This document shows, one piece after another, positions 1 to 4,179 of a DNA stretch of 7,558 bases; the first letter of the stretch is position 1; each line of letters begins with the position of its first letter. A program made the position numbers and the translations under genes. The notes under the pieces were generated by a model. The model had not been told where the DNA came from and searched no databases. It was given only the letters and a program-made list of their open reading frames with translations. The stretch is from Bacilli bacterium (lineage in GTDB: Bacteria > Bacillota > Bacilli > Tumebacillales > JAQBPP01): NCBI GenBank assembly GCA_028287455.1, contig JAQBPP010000268.1, forward strand, positions 1-7,558, in the 5' to 3' direction.

Positions 1-58
1 ATGCAGGCAACACTCGTCCTGTCGCCATACGTCTCGATGAAATACTGGATGGATACAT
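1..58 (-). CDS. 5' end of an unidentified gene, cut by the window edge
   Basis: Only the first 19 codons are inside the window (MYPSSISSRRMATGRVLPA), and they are not enough to name a product. The call rests on the signals before it. A strong ribosome binding site (AAGGGAGGT) stands 6-7 bases before the ATG at 58-56, and a promoter-like pair lies at 128-100. Another in-frame ATG two codons upstream (64-62) almost touches the ribosome binding site, so the second ATG is the better start. The reading frame is open to the edge. The gene lies downstream of the HesB-like gene on the same strand but appears to have its own promoter. It could still be a chance open frame. Confidence 0.5.
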   Translation of the reverse strand, partial: MYPSSISSRRMATGRVLPA

Positions 59-99
59 CGCCATACCTCCCTTATTGAGTAAAACCCCGTACTAGCCTT

Positions 100-128
100 A
101 TTAAATCATACGAACTACATAGCGTAAA
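100..128 (-). promoter_or_regulatory. Sigma-A-type promoter for the edge gene
   Basis: Read on the minus strand, TTTACG (128-123) and TTTAAT (105-100) are separated by exactly 17 bases and match the -35 and -10 consensus at 4/6 and 5/6 positions. The predicted start of transcription is near 93, which leaves a leader of about 35 bases with a good ribosome binding site before the ATG at 58. Confidence 0.5.
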
Positions 129-151
129 GTTTCATCCCTGCCCAGAAAAAT

Positions 152-418
152 TTAGACAGAAATCTCAAATTCCTGCCACTTGTTATTATAGTCAATAGTT
201 ACTTGATCTATAAACCGTAATACATAGCGGTCGATTAAAAACGAAATTTCCCGCACGGTTTCACACAAATCATCTTCCTGTGGCTCATCCAGAGCCAGCC
301 GCACTTTGACAGCACCTCAACCTGGTAAAATCACAATGCGCACTTGTAAATTCGGCTCGCAGGATTCTGCCTGAAGCTGTTTGATTTTGCACGCTGCTGT
401 CTCTGTGACCTCAATCAC
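152..418 (-). CDS. HesB/IscA-like small protein with in-frame TGA (probable selenoprotein)
   Basis: The frame reads 88 residues from GTG (418-416) to TAA (154-152), with TGA at codon 34 (319-317). It begins (M)IEVTETAACKIKQLQ, the usual opening of HesB/IscA-type Fe-S biogenesis proteins. It continues through RIVILPG-TGA-GAVKVRLALDEPQEDD to a VTIDYNNKWQEFEI end. LALDEP and TIDY are typical of the HesB fold on both sides of the TGA, so both halves belong to one gene. From recall of the HesB-related (seleno)protein family (TIGR01911), members carry Sec or Cys before a GGPxxGLALDEP-like stretch. The TGA falls at that position without any gap. The C-terminal Cys-x-Cys of classic IscA is absent. 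Other cysteines are C10, C20 and C55. A candidate SECIS hairpin follows the TGA. The GTG overlaps the mutY stop by 8 bases and has GGGGGAG just upstream. The role is probably Fe-S or selenium-related redox chemistry. The alternatives are a nonsense-mutated pseudogene or a base error. Confidence 0.77.
281..319 (-). promoter_or_regulatory. Candidate bacterial SECIS element with its UGA codon
   Basis: On the minus strand the UGA (319-317) is followed after 19 bases by a perfect 6-bp stem, TGGCTC (297-292) with GAGCCA (286-281), closing a 5-base loop TGGAT (291-287). The apical loop starts 25 bases after the UGA and has a G in its second position. Recalled bSECIS rules ask for a loop about 16-37 bases after the UGA, a loop of 3-14 bases, a stem of at least 4 bp and a G in the first two loop bases. 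All are met. A 6-bp hairpin can arise by chance, so its weight comes from the position relative to the TGA in a HesB-like frame. Confidence 0.6.
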
Positions 419-1523
419 TCGCTCCCCCGCCTTCCCTTTGCTTGATGAGCAGCTTCATCTTATTGTGGACAGCTGCCAACGATTTTTCTTCCATTTCTTC
501 AGTGGACAACCAAATCAGCTGCTGATCACTGTCACCTGCGGTATTGTCAATCAACTGTCCCATCCAGACGGAAACTTGCCAATGCAAATGGGAGAAAATG
601 TGGTCAACCTGAGCGACTGGTTGCAATTTCTCGACTTGCTTATGAGTAATCCCTAATTGCTCTACATAGTCTTCCAAAGAAAGTTCGTGCTGCGACCAGG
701 TTGGAAACTCCCACATTTTTGCCAGCAGCCCTGTATCGGGGCGCTTTCTCATCGCCCATTTCCCATCTGGCCGCTGCAATAAAACCGCGTACATCGGTGA
801 AAGCCGCGGAGCGGATTTTTTCCCTTTAACCGGAAGCTCTCTCTGCATCCCTTCTGCGAATGCCATACATTGCTGCTGCACGGGGCATTCGGTGCAATTG
901 GGATTCTTTGGCATACAAACGACTGCACCTAACTCCATCAGCGCCTGATTAAAATCACCCGCAATCCCTGGCGGGATCAAGGATACGGCGAGCCCTTCGA
1001 ACAGCGCCCTGGTTTTGGGCTTCGAGATATCCTCCTGAATTAAAAAAATCCGCGATAACACACGAAAAACGTTTCCGTCCACCGCAGGCAGCGCTTCATT
1101 ATAGGCGATTGATAAAACTGCGCCTGCAGTATAGGGACCCACTCCGGGCAGTTTGGAAAATTCAGCCGCAGTTTTAGGTACTACGCCGCCATATGATGCA
1201 GCTACCTCCCGGACAGCTGCTTGCAGATTGCGCGCACGCGAATAATACCCTAACCCTTCCCATAGCTTCAGGACAGTCTGCTCGTCCGCCTCCGCCAAAG
1301 CGTGGAGGCTTGGGAACTGCTCCACAAATCGGTTCCAATACGGGATCACCGTCTCTACGCGCGTTTGTTGAAGCATAACTTCCGATACCCAAATGGAATA
1401 GGGGTCCTGAGTTTGTCGCCAAGGAAGTTCCCGCTTCGACTGCATGTACCAGGTCATGAGGTTTCGACTGACATCATTTGCGTTCCGCTTGTAGGCAAAA
1501 TCGCGCATTTCCGACAAGCTCAT
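411..1523 (-). CDS. mutY: A/G-specific adenine DNA glycosylase MutY
   Basis: MutY removes adenine mispaired with 8-oxoguanine in base excision repair. The 370-aa protein is full length. The glycosylase domain has LPWR (33-36), SEVMLQQTRV with catalytic Glu48, the helix-hairpin-helix LPGVGPYTAGA (125-135) with Tyr131, and VDGNV with catalytic Asp149. These are all offset by +5 from Glu43, Tyr126 and Asp144 of the Geobacillus enzyme. A 4Fe-4S loop follows: Cys203-x6-Cys210-x2-Cys213-x5-Cys219. The C-terminal NUDIX-like domain (about 240-360) reads 8-oxoguanine; it has WEFP (271-274) and the Phe-Ser-His loop (310-312). The ATG at 1523 has GGAAAGGA just before it. Its end overlaps the HesB-like gene by 8 bases, so the two are probably co-translated. 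Upstream is a divergent 65-aa gene, with an inverted repeat between. Confidence 0.97.
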   Translation of the reverse strand: MSLSEMRDFAYKRNANDVSRNLMTWYMQSKRELPWRQTQDPYSIWVSEVMLQQTRVETVIPYWNRFVEQFPSLHALAEADEQTVLKLWEGLGYYSRARNLQAAVREVAASYGGVVPKTAAEFSKLPGVGPYTAGAVLSIAYNEALPAVDGNVFRVLSRIFLIQEDISKPKTRALFEGLAVSLIPPGIAGDFNQALMELGAVVCMPKNPNCTECPVQQQCMAFAEGMQRELPVKGKKSAPRLSPMYAVLLQRPDGKWAMRKRPDTGLLAKMWEFPTWSQHELSLEDYVEQLGITHKQVEKLQPVAQVDHIFSHLHWQVSVWMGQLIDNTAGDSDQQLIWLSTEEMEEKSLAAVHNKMKLLIKQREGGGASD

Positions 1524-1532
1524 TCATCCTTT

Positions 1533-1556
1533 CCGTATGAAATGATTTCATTACGG
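1533..1556. repeat. Inverted repeat between mutY and the divergent 65-aa gene
   Basis: Left arm CCGTATGAAAT (1533-1543) and right arm ATTTCATTACGG (1545-1556) form an 11-bp palindrome around a single central base, broken only by one extra T in the right arm. It directly abuts the mutY ribosome binding site and lies just upstream of a possible -10 (AATAAT, 1558-1563) for the plus-strand 65-aa gene, for which no good -35 is visible. It could be an operator for one or both genes, or a hairpin in the mutY leader RNA. It is not followed by a T-run on either strand, so it is not an intrinsic terminator. Confidence 0.6.
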
Positions 1557-1585
1557 CAATAATGGAAAACATAGGGGGGAGTCTC

Positions 1586-1783
1586 ATGAAAGAATATGAT
1601 TTATCACCCAACGAAATCGTGAAGGCTTGGAGTGCCACTATTTTAAGTTATCTGGATAAACGCCAGGCTGAGCGAAAAAAACAACGACAACCGCACAAAG
1701 GGTTGTCCCTCCGGGAGCATTTGTTCGGACAAATTCCATTATGGATCGCAATATCCTATCGGTACTACCGGAAAGGAAAGTGA
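1586..1783 (+). CDS. Small basic protein of unknown function (65 aa)
   Basis: I do not recognise a family. The start ATG at 1586 is chosen because AGGGGGGAG lies just before it; an in-frame ATG at 1562 lacks a ribosome binding site. The protein starts MKEYDLSPNEIVKAWSATI and has a highly basic middle (DKRQAERKKQRQPHKG, 23-38). It ends with a hydrophobic and aromatic stretch (FGQIPLWIAISYRYYRKGK) that may bind membrane or a partner. Its net charge is about +8. The next gene starts 8 bases after its stop, or overlaps it if the GTG at 1780 is used, so the two form a transcription unit closed by the terminator at 1967-1995. The gene is divergent from mutY. The good ribosome binding site, tight pairing and terminator support a real gene; its role is unknown. 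Confidence 0.68.
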   Translation: MKEYDLSPNEIVKAWSATILSYLDKRQAERKKQRQPHKGLSLREHLFGQIPLWIAISYRYYRKGK

Positions 1784-1791
1784 CCATCCTC

Positions 1792-1950
1792 ATGAACACC
1801 GATTTTGAAACGGCCGACTTAAACGAAACCATGCTGCAGTCTCTAAAGAAACTGGAGCACACCTTAAGTGAACAAGCAGGCGAAGATATTGTTTTAATCG
1901 CCTACAGCAAAAGTGATACAGGGGAGCGGCCGCAGCAGTCCGCCGAATAG
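1792..1950 (+). CDS. Small acidic protein of unknown function (52 aa)
   Basis: The protein begins MNTDFETADLNETMLQSLKK and contains a predicted helix (about 8-28) and a probable beta strand, EDIVLIAYSKSD (31-42). Its net charge is about -7, opposite to the 65-aa protein encoded just upstream. The ATG at 1792 is preceded by AAAGGAAAGTGA at suitable spacing. A GTG at 1780 overlapping the upstream TGA as GTGA is an alternative start that would add four residues, but it sits only 3 bases after AAAGGAAA. The TAG at 1950 is followed 16 bases later by a strong terminator. I do not recognise a family. The opposite charges of the pair allow, but do not show, that the two products interact. Confidence 0.65.
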   Translation: MNTDFETADLNETMLQSLKKLEHTLSEQAGEDIVLIAYSKSDTGERPQQSAE

Positions 1951-1966
1951 CATCATACTACAGCGG

Positions 1967-1995
1967 CACCCCTCAGCAGTGGGAGGGGTGTTTTT
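1967..1995 (+). terminator. Intrinsic terminator of the 65-aa/52-aa unit
   Basis: CACCCCTC (1967-1974) and GAGGGGTG (1983-1990) form a perfect 8-bp GC-rich stem with an 8-base loop, followed at once by TTTTT. It lies 16 bases after the 52-aa stop. On the other strand the same hairpin lies 3' of the 38-aa gene but has no T-run after it, so it mainly serves the plus strand. Confidence 0.92.
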
Positions 1996-2007
1996 ATGTG
2001 TCTTAAG

Positions 2008-2124
2008 TTATTTGTTTCTAATTAAACTGATCGTCCACCATACAAATAAAACTACAATTGCGGGAATCTGCAACCATCCCAGCCAGTAAAAAAACTCATC
2101 CCAGAAATGGCTCCATACCGCCAC
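2008..2124 (-). CDS. Candidate 38-aa membrane microprotein
   Basis: Reading from GTG (2124-2122) to TAA (2010-2008) gives MAVWSHFWDEFFYWLGWLQ and then IPAIVVLFVWWTISLIRNK. The second half is a clear single transmembrane span (about 20-35) capped by a basic tail, and tryptophans lie at both ends as is usual at membrane interfaces. GAGAGGA stands 9 bases before the GTG. The frame opens 26 bases after the aminopeptidase stop on the same strand, so it is probably translated from that mRNA, and it ends just before the convergent terminator. A competing frame (ATG at 2145, 30 aa) has no membrane pattern and no good ribosome binding site. No family is recognised. Support comes from composition, ribosome binding site and position only. 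Confidence 0.5.
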   Translation of the reverse strand: MAVWSHFWDEFFYWLGWLQIPAIVVLFVWWTISLIRNK

Positions 2125-2150
2125 AAGCCGCCATCCTCTCGCATTTGGAG

Positions 2151-3266
2151 CTACTTCAAGTTCTCCGGATTTAACTGCATCAGTTCTGGCACAACAAATA
2201 ATCCATCCTTGCGAATCAATAGATCATCGAACCAGATTTCACCACCGCCGTATTCTGGTCGTTGGATGCAAACCATATCCCAGTGAATAGCGGATTGATT
2301 GCCGTTGTACGCTTCGTCATAACACTGTCCGGGCGTAAAGTGAAAGGATCCCGCGATCTTCTCATCAAACAGGATATCTTTCATTGGATGCAGGATGAAC
2401 GGGTTTACTGCAATCGAAAATTCTCCGATGTAGCGCGCACCCTCATCGGTGTTTAATACTTCTGTAATTCGCTCTGAATTATTTGCGGTTGATTTAACAA
2501 TTTTCCCATTTTCAAACGTTAATTGTACATTCTCAAATGTGAATCCGTTGTAAGGGGACGGAGTATTAAAACTAATCTGCCCGTTGACAGATTCTCTCAC
2601 TGGCGCAGTGAATACTTCTCCATCCGGAATATTCATCTCACCGGCACACTTAATTGCGGGTATGTCCTTGATCGAAAACCGCAGGTCAGTGCCCGGACCT
2701 GTGATATGCACTTGATCGGTCTGCAGCATTCGATCCACCAGCGCATCCATCGCCTGTGACATTTTGGAATAATCCAGTGTACAGACATTAAAATAAAAGT
2801 TTTCGAATTCCTCGGTGCTCTGATTAGCCAGTTGAGCCATACTGGGTGTGGGATACCTGAGCACTACCCATTTGGTTTTTTTGACACGCTGAAGTGAATG
2901 CACATGGTGCTGATAAATCTCATTGTATTTCTTCATGCGATCGGAAGGAATATCAGAGAACTCGGAGATGTTTACGCCGCCGCGCACTCCAATGTAAGCA
3001 TCCATCATTTTCATCTGGTGCAAATCCATCTCTTGCCAAGCTTTGAGCTGATCATCGCTTCCGCTCTTGATCAGCTCCCGCGTAACTTGATGATCGCGCA
3101 AGTTCACAAACGTACGTCCGCCTGCCTGGTGAACATAGCGAATTAATGCCTTGACTAACATATTTTCAATACCGAACGCTTCAATCAACACGTTTTCGCC
3201 CGGCTGCACATGAGTAGAATAGTTAACCAAAACAGAAGCCAAACGATCGATTCTGGGATCAAGCAT
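2151..3266 (-). CDS. M29-family metallo-aminopeptidase
   Basis: This is a cytoplasmic aminopeptidase of the AmpS/AmpT/PepS (M29) family, which removes N-terminal residues from peptides using two metal ions. The N-terminal part starts MLDPRIDRLASVLVNYSTHV. The metal site is complete: Glu217 in PDGEVFTAP, Glu282 in GEFSIAVNP, His309, catalytic Tyr316, and His328 and Asp330 in AIHWDMV. The Glu217-Glu282 distance and the His309-Tyr316 distance match recalled T. thermophilus AmpT positions. His309 to His328 is 19 residues against about 31 in AmpT, and the whole protein is 371 aa against roughly 410. This places it in a shorter subfamily rather than making it truncated. The ATG at 3266 has GGAGGG seven bases upstream. 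marR lies upstream on the same strand behind a probable terminator, and a 38-aa frame follows 26 bases downstream. Confidence 0.94.
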   Translation of the reverse strand: MLDPRIDRLASVLVNYSTHVQPGENVLIEAFGIENMLVKALIRYVHQAGGRTFVNLRDHQVTRELIKSGSDDQLKAWQEMDLHQMKMMDAYIGVRGGVNISEFSDIPSDRMKKYNEIYQHHVHSLQRVKKTKWVVLRYPTPSMAQLANQSTEEFENFYFNVCTLDYSKMSQAMDALVDRMLQTDQVHITGPGTDLRFSIKDIPAIKCAGEMNIPDGEVFTAPVRESVNGQISFNTPSPYNGFTFENVQLTFENGKIVKSTANNSERITEVLNTDEGARYIGEFSIAVNPFILHPMKDILFDEKIAGSFHFTPGQCYDEAYNGNQSAIHWDMVCIQRPEYGGGEIWFDDLLIRKDGLFVVPELMQLNPENLK

Positions 3267-3326
3267 TCAATCACCCTCCAATCCTAATAAGAACACACTT
3301 AATAGGATGCCACAATACAATTTAAG

Positions 3327-3360
3327 TAGCCATCAGTTCATAAAAAAAGAACGATGGCTA
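3327..3360. repeat. Long inverted repeat between marR and the M29 gene
   Basis: TAGCCATC (3327-3334) pairs with GATGGCTA (3353-3360), and inside it GTTC (3336-3339) pairs with GAAC (3349-3352) with one bulged base (3335). This gives a 12-bp stem around a 9-base A-rich loop (T-rich on the minus strand). No T-run follows it on either strand. Its minus-strand RNA form uses the same bases as the terminator hairpin at 3351-3368, so only one of the two can form at a time. Confidence 0.6.
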
Positions 3361-3368
3361 ACTATCGT
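3342..3368 (-). terminator. Probable intrinsic terminator after marR
   Basis: On the minus strand ACGAT (3368-3364) pairs with ATCGT (3355-3351). One further G-C pair forms inside after an A/C mismatch, and the stem is followed by TCTTTTTTT (3350-3342). It lies about 25 bases after the marR stop. The stem is short, so termination may be partial, leaving read-through into the aminopeptidase gene possible. The overlapping larger repeat would break this stem. Confidence 0.5.
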
Positions 3369-3392
3369 CTGCCAGTTTCTGCCCAACTCAAA

Positions 3393-3842
3393 TTACACTG
3401 TATCGAGTGATTGATATAGCTGGCCAAGCGCCGATACCAACGCTTCCTTATCTTGCTTGCTGAAGCCGGCAAACACTTCATCCAGGAAGAGCTGTCGAGG
3501 CCTGTCGATGGCATTCATAAAATCGATTCCCTTATCAGTTATAATCACGTTTGTAACGCGACGGTCAGTTGGGTCTGCAGTGCGTTTTACATACCCGTCA
3601 CGTTCCAGCCGATCAATCATTCCGGTCATATTTGCCTTGGTGACAAGCAAGTTTTTGCCCAATTCCGTCATTGTCATACCGGCTTCTGCCTGATAAAGAA
3701 CAGTTAATAATGACCACTGCTGCTGGGACAATCCGTATGCACCAGCCAGTCGTTCACTATTGCCATGCCGAATGAACAAGTTGTTAATCCTCATGACATC
3801 TTGAGAAATCTGGAAATGCAGTTCTGCATCGGATAGTTTCAT
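3393..3842 (-). CDS. MarR-family transcriptional regulator
   Basis: This is a dimeric winged-helix DNA-binding regulator of 149 aa, the normal size for the family. Helices before residue 55 should form the dimer arm. The helix-turn-helix is MTMTELGKNLLVTKANMTGMIDRLERDGYVKR (56-87), cut here only by its motifs: TELG, then the recognition helix from about 68. The wing contains DPTDRR (90-95), the usual MarR signature, and ITDKG (101-105) follows. The protein has no cysteine, so a thiol-based sensor of the OhrR type is excluded; the ligand cannot be read from sequence. The ATG at 3842 is preceded by TGAGGAAT. It diverges from a 62-aa membrane protein gene, and a palindrome in between could be its operator, the usual autoregulated arrangement. 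Confidence 0.95.
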   Translation of the reverse strand: MKLSDAELHFQISQDVMRINNLFIRHGNSERLAGAYGLSQQQWSLLTVLYQAEAGMTMTELGKNLLVTKANMTGMIDRLERDGYVKRTADPTDRRVTNVIITDKGIDFMNAIDRPRQLFLDEVFAGFSKQDKEALVSALGQLYQSLDTV

Positions 3843-3869
3843 GACGATTCCTCACTCAACTGTCAATTT

Positions 3870-3894
3870 TTGTACTAAATCCAGTGTACCACAA
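3870..3894. promoter_or_regulatory. Candidate MarR operator (imperfect palindrome)
   Basis: The 25-base segment TTGTacTAaA...TgTAccACAA is an imperfect palindrome (7 of 12 positions match in each half), AT-rich at both ends and of a length typical for MarR sites. It lies 28 bases upstream of the marR start and upstream of the promoter of the divergent 62-aa gene. No strong sigma-A promoter for marR was found, though elements overlapping this site are possible. Confidence 0.35.
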
Positions 3895-3904
3895 AATGGA
3901 TACC

Positions 3905-3932
3905 CTGACACAAGTATTCGACAAGCTATTTT
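3905..3932 (+). promoter_or_regulatory. Sigma-A-type promoter of the 62-aa membrane protein gene
   Basis: CTGACA (3905-3910; 5/6 to the -35 consensus) and TATTTT (3927-3932; 4/6 to the -10) are 16 bases apart. Transcription would begin near 3939, leaving about 26 bases including AGGAGGT before the ATG at 3965. Confidence 0.5.
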
Positions 3933-3964
3933 CATGCAACCTATTGAGCAGGAGGTGGTTAGAA

Positions 3965-4153
3965 ATGTGGAATCGAATGGATGGAGTCATGGACGTATTC
4001 CCTGGTCGCAGACGCAACAACGGCGGCGGAATGAACACGTTTACCGCCATCGTAGTTGGCGCTGGAATCGGGATCGCAACATGGGAAGTTATGAAACGCA
4101 GAGGCGGCATCAACCAAGTGATGAACCGTGCAACAAACTCTAACCAAGACTAA
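3965..4153 (+). CDS. Small single-span membrane protein (62 aa), function unknown
   Basis: The start ATG at 3965 is fixed by a consensus AGGAGGT nine bases upstream; in-frame ATGs further left (3884, 3896) lie before the predicted promoter. The protein starts MWNRMDGVMDVFPGRRRNNG, a short segment with a basic RRR. A glycine-rich hydrophobic helix follows (about 23-43, MNTFTAIVVGAGIGIATWEV), then a basic MKRRGG flank and a polar tail. Basic residues flank the span on both sides, so the orientation is unclear. Its small size and lack of a signal-peptide cleavage motif suggest an integral membrane peptide. It is divergent from marR and may be under its control. It converges on the beta-solenoid gene, with a hairpin in between. 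I do not recognise a family. Confidence 0.78.
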   Translation: MWNRMDGVMDVFPGRRRNNGGGMNTFTAIVVGAGIGIATWEVMKRRGGINQVMNRATNSNQD

Positions 4154-4160
4154 CACGAAT

Positions 4161-4179
4161 GAGGGGGGATGACCCCCTC
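4161..4179. terminator. GC hairpin between convergent genes, possible bidirectional terminator
   Basis: GAGGGGG (4161-4167) and CCCCCTC (4173-4179) form a 7-bp stem with a 5-base loop. It sits 7 bases after the stop of the 62-aa gene and immediately after the stop of the minus-strand beta-solenoid gene. Neither side has a proper T-run, so it may act weakly or mainly protect 3' ends. Confidence 0.45.

Noticed and set aside
317..319. TGA as a plain nonsense mutation (pseudogene)
   Set aside because: Not fully excluded, but less likely: the frame after it is intact and HesB-like, the TGA sits exactly at the known Sec position, and a suitable hairpin follows.
1174..1422. 82-aa minus-strand frame inside mutY, and the plus-strand frames at 1193-1562
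   Set aside because: They overlap the conserved catalytic part of mutY in other frames and have no recognisable features.
2049..2145. 30-aa minus-strand frame starting at the ATG at 2145
   Set aside because: It lacks a good ribosome binding site and any protein pattern; the overlapping 38-aa frame has a clear membrane span and a better-placed ribosome binding site.
3861..3866. Perfect TTGACA on the minus strand before marR
   Set aside because: It is only 18 bases before the marR ATG, so its -10 would fall inside the coding region.
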